DNA from: Acidobacteriota bacterium
Lineage (GTDB): Bacteria; Acidobacteriota; Terriglobia; UBA7540
Reading direction: 5' to 3'
NCBI GenBank assembly: GCA_021784615.1
Contig: JAJYHU010000388.1
Coordinates: 1 to 9,018, forward strand
DNA: 9,018 nucleotides
Below the pieces are notes generated by a model. That model made no database searches. It was not told where the DNA came from and saw only the letters and a list, made by a program, of their open reading frames with translations. The position numbers and the translations under genes are program-made. Shown here piece by piece: positions 1 to 6,607 of this stretch (positions within the stretch are counted from its first letter, which is position 1; each line of letters starts with the position of its first letter).

Positions 1-370
1 CAGGCTGGGAATAGAATTTGCCCATCAATATCCTTAAGAGCGCTACAGACGTCCTGGAAGAGTTGTCAACAGCGATCGTCTCGATTTCCTTGACGGGTAC
101 TTTGCTGTACAGGAGAACGCTCTTTACTTCGCCCTTTGAGGCAATTGCGAGCCCCGGGAGTATCTGGAGGCGCTCAATGCGCTGGTATTCGATGGACGGG
201 ATGATACCGATATCGACTTCCCGGCGGCGCACGGCTTCAGCACACACTGCAGGAATGGTGAATTCGAGATCGTACTTTCCTTTTTGCCCGCCTCGCAGCA
301 TTCCCCAGATCAGTGGAACTGTATTGAGGTACTGAACAACGGAAACTTTGGGCGTCTGGATCGTAGCCAT
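1..370 (-). CDS. mqnA: Chorismate dehydratase MqnA, 5' part (C-terminus beyond window)
   Basis: MqnA dehydrates chorismate to 3-enolpyruvylbenzoate, the first step of the futalosine route to menaquinone, in the cytoplasm. The visible 123 residues read as the N-terminal lobe of this periplasmic-binding-protein-like fold. They include the YLNT motif at residues 14-17 (QYLNTVPLIWG), a VDIGIIPSIEYQRI segment around 52-65 that matches the family's DIGL-P--EY pattern, and DNSSRTSVALL around 102-112, the family's hallmark SSRTS loop. MqnA is usually about 270-290 residues, so a little under half is present. The ATG at 370 is the only usable start, because an in-frame TAA lies five codons upstream. 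The Shine-Dalgarno signal is weak (GGA about 5 bases upstream). The gene follows xerC after 113 bases with its own possible -10 box, so it may be transcribed separately. MqnD is a related alternative, but the YLNT and SSRTS motifs favour MqnA. Confidence 0.85.
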   Translation of the reverse strand, partial: MATIQTPKVSVVQYLNTVPLIWGMLRGGQKGKYDLEFTIPAVCAEAVRRREVDIGIIPSIEYQRIERLQILPGLAIASKGEVKSVLLYSKVPVKEIETIAVDNSSRTSVALLRILMGKFYSQP

Positions 371-400
371 AGGAGTCCATTCTTAACTTGCGTAAATACA

Positions 401-406
401 ATTATA
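401..406 (-). promoter_or_regulatory. Possible -10 box upstream of mqnA
   Basis: The minus strand reads TATAAT within an A+T-rich patch (ATATATAAT) about 30 bases before the mqnA start, inside the 113-base gap after xerC. It would give a leader of roughly 24 bases. I see no good -35 hexamer at 16-18 bases, so this is a weak call based on one perfect hexamer and its position. A short inverted repeat, CCTGC-CC-GCAGG (430-441), lies in the same gap but has no T-run, so it is not a convincing terminator. Confidence 0.35.
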
Positions 407-483
407 TATCCTTTGGGGTTGCCGGAGAGCCTGCCCGCAGGGTTAATGGTTCCAGTCGTTCTCTCATCGTGCTGGAGGGAGAC

Positions 484-1395
484 TTAGGCTTTTGGATGAG
501 CTTTGTCGTAAACCTCCATCAAGTGCTTGATGGACACCTGCGTGTATTTTTGTGTTGTCGCCAGGCTTTTGTGGCCCAGCATTTCCTGGATAGCGCGCAG
601 GTCCGCTCCCTCCGCCAGCAAATGGGACGCGAAGGCGTGGCGCAAGGAGTGGGGGCTGACTTTTACGTTGGGTCCAAATGTCAGCACGTATTGCTTGAGA
701 AGACGGTCCACGGAGCGGGTGGTGAGCCGCTGGCCGCGCACATTCAAAAACAACGCCGCGCTGCCGGTTCGCGTTTCACGCAAAAGCCTTTCCCGGAAAG
801 GTAAGTAAGCTTCAAGCGCCATCTTGGCCTTTGAACCAAAAGGAACAATTCTCTCTTTGGAGCCTTTTCCGCGCACCAACACAAAGGAGTCTCCAAAATT
901 AACGTTGCGTAAGTCAAGCCCCGCCAGTTCGCTGACCCGCAAACCGGAGGCGTATAACAACTCCATAATCGCACGGTCGCGGAGCATGACGGGACCGCCG
1001 ACCTCGGCGGCTTGCGCCACACGGTCGAGGAAGGTGTTCATCTCTTCCTCAGTCATGATCCGCGGGAGCTTTTTGTCCAGTTTGGGTGTTGAAACGGCTG
1101 CCGCGGGATTTTCAGCCAGAAGATGCTCTCTGCTGAGGAATTTGAAGAATGCGCGAACGGCGGCGAGCTTCCTGGCAATGGATGCTTTTTCTTCTTCCTT
1201 TTGGAAAAGAAACGCCAGAAAACCACGGATATGATGCGCGTTGATCGATTTAACGTCTATTCTGGCTTCCTTATTCTCTACTGCCAGGAAATTGCGAAAT
1301 TGGATGAGATCGCTGCGGTAATTCCGGACCGTGTGCGGTGAAGCATTTCGCTCGTAGCGCAGATACTCGACGTAGCGTTCGATCAGCCTATCCAT
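484..1395 (-). CDS. xerC: Tyrosine site-specific recombinase XerC/XerD type
   Basis: This 303-residue tyrosine recombinase probably resolves chromosome dimers at a dif site together with a second Xer protein. Residues 1-90 are the SAM-like core-binding domain (ERYVEYLRYERNASPHTVRNY). Residues 110-295 are the catalytic domain. All expected catalytic residues are visible: R153 in SGLRVSEL, K177 in RGKGSK, H249 and R252 in HSLRHAFASHLL, H275 in LGHKS and nucleophile Y284 in TQKYTQV. The length matches the family (about 300). The reading frame is open upstream to 1794, but that extension lies inside trmFO and does not look like a Xer N-terminus. The ATG at 1395 gives MDRLIERYVEYL, a typical start, 4 bases after the trmFO stop, which suggests translational coupling. 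The XerC rather than XerD name rests on the trmFO-xerC pairing seen in other bacteria and is less certain than the family. Confidence 0.9.
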   Translation of the reverse strand: MDRLIERYVEYLRYERNASPHTVRNYRSDLIQFRNFLAVENKEARIDVKSINAHHIRGFLAFLFQKEEEKASIARKLAAVRAFFKFLSREHLLAENPAAAVSTPKLDKKLPRIMTEEEMNTFLDRVAQAAEVGGPVMLRDRAIMELLYASGLRVSELAGLDLRNVNFGDSFVLVRGKGSKERIVPFGSKAKMALEAYLPFRERLLRETRTGSAALFLNVRGQRLTTRSVDRLLKQYVLTFGPNVKVSPHSLRHAFASHLLAEGADLRAIQEMLGHKSLATTQKYTQVSIKHLMEVYDKAHPKA

Positions 1396-1399
1396 GAAA

Positions 1400-2800
1400 T
1401 CAATCCGTCGTCTTGCCGGCCAAGGCCGTGGTGTCATAGGGGCTGTGAGCTTCACCAGTCGCCTCGGGAGGAAAGGCGAGCGGAAGTTCACCGAGCCAAC
1501 TTGCAAGATCGGAAAGAGCACGCTGGCATTGACTCTCCCGGCGAGCCCGGCGGTCGCGCGCAACATGCCGTGGCAGTCCCTCGACGGACGGCAGAAGGTC
1601 AAAGGCAATGTTTGCCGGCTGATAATGATCGGGGTCGGCGTGGGTAATGTAATGGACCAGCGAGCCCAAGGCGGTTGTCCGGGGCGGCGGCGCAAAAGGT
1701 TTCTGCTGGATGCGGTGCGCAAGCGCCACGCCTGCCAGCAATCCCGTCGCAATGCACTCGACGTAGCCTTCCACTCCCGAGAGTTGTCCGGCAATAGAAA
1801 CTTGCGGGGCGCACCGCAGGCTCAAGTCAGGTTCAAGAACTTTTGGCGCGTTGATGTATGTGTTGCGGTGGATTTGCCCCATGCGAACGAATTCCGCATT
1901 CTCCAGGCCCGGAATCATGCGGAGGATCCTCTTTTGCTCCGGGAATTTCAAATGATTCTGGAAACCCACCAGGTTGTAACTGGAGAAGCGCAGGTTTTCC
2001 GAGCGAAGCTGCACCAGAGCATGGGGCCGCCGTCCGGTACTCGGGTCTAAGAGCCCCACCGGCCGCATGGGGCCAAAACGCAAAGTGTCATAGCCTCTTC
2101 GCGCCAGTTCCTCAATGGGAAGACATGCCTCAAAATACTTCCGGTCCTCAAACTCATGGGCTTCGACGTCCTCGGCACCCATCAGCGCCTCGTAGAAAGC
2201 ACGATATTCATTCTCGTCCATGGGGCAGTTCAGGTAATCCTCGCCGCCCTTGCCGTAGCGCGACGCCCGGAAGATGCGCTCCATGTTCAGTGTTTCAGCA
2301 TCAACAATCGGGCTGATGGAATCATAAAAAGCCAGGCTCTCGGAGCCCGTAAGCCGCTGTAGGCTGCCGGCCAACGCATCGGAAGTCAGCGGGCCGGAAG
2401 CCATCAACATGGGCCCGTCTTGCACAATTTTTCTGATCTCTTCGCGGCGCAATTCGATGAGCGGATGGCCTTCAATCGCCCTGGTCGCCGCGGAAGAAAA
2501 TTGGTCACGGTCCACTGTAAGCGCCGACCCGCCCGGCACGGAGCATTCACCCGCCACGCGCAGCAAAAAAGACCCTGCGCGGCGCAACTCTTCCTTTAGC
2601 AGCCATGATGCTGCGCCCGGTGTGTTGGACTTGAGCGAATTGCTGCAAACCAACTCCGCCAGTCGATCGCTCTTGTGGGCTGGCGTCGGGTGTTGCGGCC
2701 GCATCTCGTAGAGCGCCACCGGAACTCCACGCTCAGCGAGCTGCCACGCCGCCTCGCTTCCCGCCAGCCCTCCTCCGGCAATGATGACTTTGGTTTCCAT
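1400..2800 (-). CDS. trmFO: TrmFO, folate/FAD-dependent tRNA (uracil-54-C5)-methyltransferase
   Basis: TrmFO makes 5-methyluridine at position 54 in the T-loop of tRNA, using methylenetetrahydrofolate as carbon donor and FAD as reductant. The 466-residue protein starts with the dinucleotide-binding motif AGGGLAGSEAAWQLAERG (G9, G11, G14). It continues with the family signature YEMRP (31-35), then ELVCSNSLKSN with C52, and AVDR-like LTVDRDQF (95-101). C226 in ACLPIEELARRG falls in the context of the catalytic cysteine known from Bacillus TrmFO. Then come GPMRPVGL (243-250), NLVGFQNHLKFPEQ (276-289), GQIHRNTYI and the second FAD-contact block AGQLSGVEGYVECIATG (337-353). Length and motif order fit full-length TrmFO rather than the related GidA/MnmG. 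The ATG at 2800 sits immediately before the FAD motif as in homologues. The gene is the first of the tight trmFO-xerC pair. The Shine-Dalgarno signal is poor. Confidence 0.95.
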   Translation of the reverse strand: METKVIIAGGGLAGSEAAWQLAERGVPVALYEMRPQHPTPAHKSDRLAELVCSNSLKSNTPGAASWLLKEELRRAGSFLLRVAGECSVPGGSALTVDRDQFSSAATRAIEGHPLIELRREEIRKIVQDGPMLMASGPLTSDALAGSLQRLTGSESLAFYDSISPIVDAETLNMERIFRASRYGKGGEDYLNCPMDENEYRAFYEALMGAEDVEAHEFEDRKYFEACLPIEELARRGYDTLRFGPMRPVGLLDPSTGRRPHALVQLRSENLRFSSYNLVGFQNHLKFPEQKRILRMIPGLENAEFVRMGQIHRNTYINAPKVLEPDLSLRCAPQVSIAGQLSGVEGYVECIATGLLAGVALAHRIQQKPFAPPPRTTALGSLVHYITHADPDHYQPANIAFDLLPSVEGLPRHVARDRRARRESQCQRALSDLASWLGELPLAFPPEATGEAHSPYDTTALAGKTTD

Positions 2801-2813
2801 GTTGCTTCTGAAG

Positions 2814-2822
2814 ATTATAGCA
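2814..2822 (-). promoter_or_regulatory. Extended -10 promoter for trmFO-xerC
   Basis: The minus strand reads TGCTATAAT, a perfect TATAAT preceded by the TGn extension, 13 bases before the trmFO ATG. No convincing -35 is seen, which is tolerable for extended -10 promoters. Transcription would start about 6-7 bases downstream, so the trmFO mRNA would have a very short or nearly absent leader, consistent with the missing Shine-Dalgarno signal. It lies in the 119-base gap after the SMP-30-like gene, so trmFO-xerC probably forms its own transcription unit. Confidence 0.5.
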
Positions 2823-2919
2823 ACCGGGAAACAGAGAGCGGGAAAACACTTGGGGAGATCTCGTCAGGAAAGGCAAGCGATGTGATTTGAGGATGCAAGC
2901 GGCGTGCCCGCGTTGCCGC

Positions 2920-3987
2920 CTACGGCCGGACGCCCGGAATTTCCAGCCGGATTCGATAGACGCTGGTGGAAGCCGTGATGTAGAGGGTTTTCCCATCCGT
3001 GCCGCCCCAGTTGCAATTTGCGACCTTTTCCGGCAGTTTGATGGTCCCGATGTGTTTCCCATCGGGCGAAATGATCCAAAGCCCGGCCGGGCCAGCACCG
3101 TAAAGATTTCCATCCTTGTCCACCTTGATGCCATCGGGAGAGCCGATGCCTTGGCTTGCGGAGGCGCTACAGAAGACCGTGCCGTTCGTAACCGAACCAT
3201 CCGGCTTGACGTCGTAGCGCATCCAGACCATGTGCTTTGGATCGGAAACGGAAACGTAGAGATACTTCTCATCCGGCGAAAACGCGATGCCGTTAGGCCG
3301 GGTCAAATCTTTGATCAGAAGTTGCAACTTCCGGTTATCGGGCCGCGCGCCGGTAGGAACCGAGCTTGCCGCCGGCAGGCGGAAGACGCCGTTGAAGGAC
3401 AGCTGTTTAAGCGGGTCGTGATCGCTCTGCGTGGGCAGACCGTAGGGCGGATCGGTAAAGTAGAGTGATCCATCCGATCTGTAGACGAGGTCGTTGGGGC
3501 TGTTCAACCGCTTGCCGTGATACCGGTCAACAAGGACCGTCAACTTTGCTCCCGGATCGAGCGATTCCAGCCGGAAGATGTCCCGGCGCGCGTGCCCCGC
3601 CACGGTAAGCCGGCCTTCCTTGTCGAGCGTCATGCCGTTTGATCCCGGCTCGGGCCCTGCATAAGGCTTTCTGCCATGATAGCCGCTGGGATACAGAAAG
3701 ACGGTGACCCCTTTGCCAGGAATCCATTCCATGATGCTGTTGTGATAAATCGCCGCGAACAGCAGGCGTCCGCTATGAACCCAAATGGGGCCCTCCGTCC
3801 ATCCAAAACCGGTGGAGACTCTTTCAACTTTGGCATGGAGCGGAACGATGGTATCGAGCGCAGGATCGAGCTTCTCAACCGTCCCGAAGGCTTCAGCAGG
3901 CTGTTGCGTCGGCTTCTTTTGCTTTCCCGGGGAACAGCCCATTGCGATTCCGACGACAAACAGGCTTACGAGCGCGCGGCTTTTCAT
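2920..3987 (-). CDS. SMP-30/gluconolactonase-like beta-propeller, predicted lipoprotein
   Basis: This 355-residue protein belongs to the SMP-30/gluconolactonase/LRE family of six-bladed propellers, which hydrolyse lactones or related esters using a bound divalent metal. The substrate cannot be told from the sequence. The N-terminus (MKSRALVSLFVVGIAMGC) has basic residues, a short hydrophobic stretch and a lipobox-like AMGC ending at C18, followed by a polar linker to about residue 35. It is therefore probably exported and lipid-anchored. Propeller motifs follow: WTEGPIW (63-69, candidate metal ligand E65), GSNGMTLDKEGRL (115-127), LNSPNDLVYRSDGSLYFTDPPYG (161-183, candidate ligand N165), RPNGIAFSPDEKYLYV (230-245), SPDGIKVDKDGNLY (283-296, candidate ligand D285) and NCNWGGTDGKTLYITA (324-339). 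The propeller looks complete, with an extra N-terminal export segment compared with cytosolic family members. The lipobox has Ala rather than Leu at -3, so simple Sec cleavage remains possible. It precedes trmFO by 119 bases with no obvious functional link. Confidence 0.85.
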   Translation of the reverse strand: MKSRALVSLFVVGIAMGCSPGKQKKPTQQPAEAFGTVEKLDPALDTIVPLHAKVERVSTGFGWTEGPIWVHSGRLLFAAIYHNSIMEWIPGKGVTVFLYPSGYHGRKPYAGPEPGSNGMTLDKEGRLTVAGHARRDIFRLESLDPGAKLTVLVDRYHGKRLNSPNDLVYRSDGSLYFTDPPYGLPTQSDHDPLKQLSFNGVFRLPAASSVPTGARPDNRKLQLLIKDLTRPNGIAFSPDEKYLYVSVSDPKHMVWMRYDVKPDGSVTNGTVFCSASASQGIGSPDGIKVDKDGNLYGAGPAGLWIISPDGKHIGTIKLPEKVANCNWGGTDGKTLYITASTSVYRIRLEIPGVRP

Positions 3988-4207
3988 GGCAGGGATTCTA
4001 CTCTTGCGCCTTTTTTAAGGAAACTGGCCCTGCGCAGGGAGGCGCCCTTTGCAAAAAGCCATGCCAGAAACAATGCAGTAGGAGTATCAACAGACACACC
4101 CCGCGGGCAGAGGCCTTTACCAGGACAAGCTTGCCTCCCATTTCAGCGTGAGCATCCAGTTTGCAACCTGACAGGCCATTGCTCTGAAACCACAGCGGCG
4201 GCGAACC
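3988..4207. other. Intergenic region between the HNH and SMP-30-like genes
   Basis: This stretch of 220 bases contains no credible gene. It holds a perfect 12-base palindrome, CCCTGCGCAGGG (4028-4039). A weak -10-like TAGAAT on the minus strand (3995-4000) lies 8 bases before the SMP-30-like ATG, and there is a small CCTT-TTTT-AAGG hairpin (4009-4020). The decamer AGCGGCGGCG occurs at 4194-4203 and again at 4214-4223. The second copy is part of a stem-loop (AGCGGC-GGC-GCCGCT, 4214-4228) that overlaps the 3' end of the HNH gene. None of these has the T-tract of an intrinsic terminator. Confidence 0.4.
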
Positions 4208-4573
4208 TTAATGAGCGGCGGCGCCGCTATGTTGGTGCGATTTCACCTGTTGTTCGTATAGGTGCTGCCATTCCTGGCGCTTCTTCAAGACGAACTGTTT
4301 GGCGTCTTCGAACGACTTGAAGGGACGCTTTCCCTTGATTACGTTGCAAGGCTGGCAGCAGGTTACGAGATTGTCCATCCTCCGGGCGCCACCTCTCGCG
4401 TGCGGGTGAACATGATCGATGGTAAGGGTCATCCAGTTGGCGAACTGGTGCAAGCCGTCCAATCCGCAATATTGGCATTGGAAATGGTCACGTCTGAAAA
4501 TCTTCATTGCTTCGTCACGCGCTATGTGTGGAGCAGGACCTGTGAAGAACTTCTTGATTGATTTGATGGGCAT
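4208..4573 (-). CDS. Small stand-alone HNH endonuclease-like protein
   Basis: This 121-residue protein is almost entirely one HNH nuclease domain. After a basic N-terminus (MPIKSIKKFF) and RDEAMKIFRRD, residues 33-36 give a CQYC zinc knuckle. TIDHVHPHARGG (51-62) carries the beta-beta-alpha core with D53, H54 and H56. DNLVTCCQPCNVIKGKRP (67-84) carries N68, the second knuckle (C73-x-x-C76), N77 and the usual KG. All residues expected for metal binding and catalysis are present. The family includes restriction, homing and phage enzymes as well as uncharacterised chromosomal proteins of this size, so the target is unknown. I see no methyltransferase or phage genes nearby. The start at 4573 is fixed by a strong Shine-Dalgarno sequence. 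An in-frame upstream ATG at 4684 is separated from it by a TGA. Codons such as ATA and AGA appear here, and third positions look less G+C-rich than in the flanking genes, but this was judged by eye only. Confidence 0.85.
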   Translation of the reverse strand: MPIKSIKKFFTGPAPHIARDEAMKIFRRDHFQCQYCGLDGLHQFANWMTLTIDHVHPHARGGARRMDNLVTCCQPCNVIKGKRPFKSFEDAKQFVLKKRQEWQHLYEQQVKSHQHSGAAAH

Positions 4574-4575
4574 AG

Positions 4576-4583
4576 CTCCTCCT
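4576..4583 (-). promoter_or_regulatory. Strong ribosome binding site of the HNH gene
   Basis: The minus strand reads AGGAGGAG immediately followed by CT and the ATG at 4573. This is close to a full anti-16S match, and it is the strongest Shine-Dalgarno sequence I see in the window. It supports 4573 as the true start of the HNH gene despite the in-frame ATG further upstream. Confidence 0.75.
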
Positions 4584-4657
4584 GTTGAACCTGATGGAAT
4601 ATCTCGACGCTTTCGCTTTTGCTGCGGTTCATGGCCACGAAAGAACCCTCGCTTCCG

Positions 4658-4684
4658 TCAGCCTTCAGAGGCTTTTGAATTCAT
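4658..4684 (-). other. Upstream mini-ORF in frame with the HNH gene, closed by TGA
   Basis: An ATG at 4684, preceded by CAGGAG at a suitable distance, opens an 8-codon reading frame (MNSKASEG) that ends at a TGA (4658-4660). The frame then stays open for 28 more codons into the HNH ATG, with a very basic composition (RKRGFFRGHEP, then QQKRKRRDIP). It could be a leader peptide or upstream ORF, or the remnant of a longer N-terminus lost by a CGA-to-TGA type change. An even shorter frame (MKNQE, ATG at 4703) ends just before it. No function can be assigned. Confidence 0.3.
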
Positions 4685-4771
4685 TTTACTCCTGATTCTT
4701 CATTTTTCCAACGGCAACAGGGCCCTTGACACCCGGCGACGCGGCCGCTGCAAGCGTGGGCCGAATCCGGC

Positions 4772-6607
4772 TCAGATTGGCAAGGAAACCCGGAAGGCAG
4801 TCCCCTGGCCCGGTTCGCTTGAAAAGTCAATCGAACCGTTGTGAAGTTGGATGATCCGGTAGACCATCGCCAAGCCCACACCGGAGCCTCCGGGCTTGGT
4901 ACTGAAGTAGAGCGAGAAGATTTTAGACCGCAGTTCCGAGGGAATCCCAACGCCCTCGTCGGCAATTTGCAGTTCGACGTGCTGCCCCAGCTTGCGAGGT
5001 GTAATTTTTAGCTGGCCGCCGGAAGGCATGGCCTGGCAGCCATTCAGCACAAGGTTAAGAAGCGCCTGCTTCATCAAATCGCGGTCCAGCCAAACCTTGG
5101 GCACGGAGCCGTCCTCCTCAAGCTCCAACTGGACTGAGTTCTGCTGCGCCTGGGGCTCCGCCAGCGTAAATACTTCCCGCACCAGGAGGGACAGGTCCGT
5201 TTCGCTGGGGTGCAGTTCGACCGGGCGCGTGAAATCGAGGAACGTCTTGACGACCCGGTCGAGACGCCGGATCTCCGATGAAAGCGTGTCGAGCTGGGGT
5301 TTAACGACGGCCCCTTCGTCCGCGAGTTTGGTCCTAAGGAGTTCGAGTTGCAGAACCATGGCGTTGAGAGGGTTTTTGACCTCGTGCGCGATGCCGGAGG
5401 TGATCCGGCCGAGAGCCGCCAGCTTGGTTGCCAGGTCGATTTGGTCTTCCAGTTGGGCTCGCGTGCCGGCATCCCGGATCGTGACCAGCGCGCCAACGGG
5501 TTCACCTTGCGTCTCAGCAAACTGCACGCTGGCAGCAATTCGGGGGGAGGCCTCGGCCCTTTCTTCATCGGGAGATTCCCAGAAAACGGGTTTTCGCGTC
5601 AGAAACGCCTCGCGCAGGGTCCGGTCAATGGGACGATCGGTGCCAAAAATGTCCAGCGCAGAACGATGCAGGAGCATCTCCGGTGGCGCGCCCATAAAGC
5701 GCGTGACGGCTGGAGTGGCCAAAACCAGTTGATCCTGGCGGTCGAACAGCAAAAGGCCGTCGGCGAGGTTGGCGAACAGTTGGTCGAGGTTTTCTTTGAG
5801 TTTGAGGAAGGCCGCTTTCTCTCCTCTCATCTGTTCACCGAGTAGGTTTAGCTTAGAAGAAAGAATGCCCCACTCGTCCTTGCGGTTGATTCTTAAAGGC
5901 TCCGTATATTCGCCGCGGGCCATTTGCTCGACGCTGTGTGAGATGGTCTTCAGGGGGCGTAGCAGGCGGAAAGAGAGCAGGCTGGCGAACGCTGTGGCCA
6001 TGATGATCGCCAGGACTGCCAGGAGAAGCGCCCGATGCAATTCCGGCGTCAGCTGGTTGGCAACGAACAGCGTTGAAACGCCCACGTGAATTTTGCCGAA
6101 AGGTTTGCCGCCGACTTCGATCGGCAAACCGATTTCATAAACTCTTTGCGGCCCATAGATAACCCGCAACTGCTGCATTGCGCTCGAGTCGAGGAGCTGG
6201 CTGAAGGGAGTTCCGGGGGAAAACGCAGTGCCAATTTCCGCCGGATCGTTGTGGACAAGAATGATCCCTTTGGTATCCGTTATCGCCACGTAATACGTGG
6301 TGGCTGAATAGCCCACCGCCGATTCGATCGTGGATGTGAGGCCGGGGTCCTGGGCAAGTCGCGTTTGGATAAATTGCAGGACGGCTTCGGAATCCGTGGG
6401 TTTGATGCCGGGCGGAAGATGGCTTTGCGCCAGAACGGTTTGGGCCTGGTGGTAAACCTCGTCGGCGACATACTGCCCGCGGCGCTCCACATTGGCAAGC
6501 GCATCTCGGGTGAGGCTGCTGAGGTAAACAGCGGATATCACCACCACCACCAGGAGCACGATCACACCTGTCAGCGCCGTCAGCTTAGCTTTGAGGCTTA
6601 GCCTCAT
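4772..6607 (-). CDS. Membrane-bound NtrB/AtoS-type sensor histidine kinase
   Basis: This 611-residue kinase senses a signal outside the membrane, autophosphorylates a histidine and passes the phosphate to a response regulator, very probably the one encoded just upstream. TM1 spans about residues 10-30. An extracytoplasmic Cache-like sensor follows (31-190), with YVAITDTKGIILVHNDPAEIG (106-126), a pattern shared with single-Cache/CitA-DcuS sensors. TM2 is at about 192-214, HAMP at about 215-268 and a PAS domain at about 275-380. HisKA has phosphoacceptor H408 in SGIAHEVKNPLNAM. The ATPase domain shows the N box (LLNLVLNGCQAM, N518/N522), G1 DEGVGIP (D550), F box FSLYFSTK (564-571) and G2 GGSGVGLAMV. 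All catalytic boxes are intact and the end matches the family. The start at 6607 lies inside the 3' end of the regulator gene (23-base overlap), so it is translationally coupled, with only a weak GAAAG Shine-Dalgarno. The ligand is unknown. Confidence 0.93.
   Translation of the reverse strand: MRLSLKAKLTALTGVIVLLVVVVISAVYLSSLTRDALANVERRGQYVADEVYHQAQTVLAQSHLPPGIKPTDSEAVLQFIQTRLAQDPGLTSTIESAVGYSATTYYVAITDTKGIILVHNDPAEIGTAFSPGTPFSQLLDSSAMQQLRVIYGPQRVYEIGLPIEVGGKPFGKIHVGVSTLFVANQLTPELHRALLLAVLAIIMATAFASLLSFRLLRPLKTISHSVEQMARGEYTEPLRINRKDEWGILSSKLNLLGEQMRGEKAAFLKLKENLDQLFANLADGLLLFDRQDQLVLATPAVTRFMGAPPEMLLHRSALDIFGTDRPIDRTLREAFLTRKPVFWESPDEERAEASPRIAASVQFAETQGEPVGALVTIRDAGTRAQLEDQIDLATKLAALGRITSGIAHEVKNPLNAMVLQLELLRTKLADEGAVVKPQLDTLSSEIRRLDRVVKTFLDFTRPVELHPSETDLSLLVREVFTLAEPQAQQNSVQLELEEDGSVPKVWLDRDLMKQALLNLVLNGCQAMPSGGQLKITPRKLGQHVELQIADEGVGIPSELRSKIFSLYFSTKPGGSGVGLAMVYRIIQLHNGSIDFSSEPGQGTAFRVSLPI

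Noticed and set aside
1396..1794. 133-residue N-terminal extension of the XerC reading frame
   Set aside because: It lies antiphase inside the well-supported trmFO gene and lacks Xer-like sequence. The ATG at 1395 gives the standard recombinase N-terminus.
2899..2919. Stem-loop (GCGGC/GCCGC) immediately after the SMP-30-like stop as an intrinsic terminator
   Set aside because: The stem is only 5 base pairs with a large loop, and no T-tract follows on the minus strand.
4658..4660. Selenocysteine codon in an extended HNH protein
   Set aside because: No convincing bSECIS-like stem-loop is visible just downstream of the TGA, and the G-stop-R-K context is unlike known selenoprotein redox motifs.
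4992..5732. Long plus-strand open frame of 246 codons
   Set aside because: It is the antisense shadow of the kinase gene, whose catalytic boxes all read correctly on the minus strand. The translated product is Ser/Arg-rich with no recognisable domain.
6535..6570. Run of histidine codons on the plus strand (CAC repeats)
   Set aside because: It is the complement of the valine-rich first membrane segment of the kinase (GTG/GTT codons), not a separate repeat or gene.
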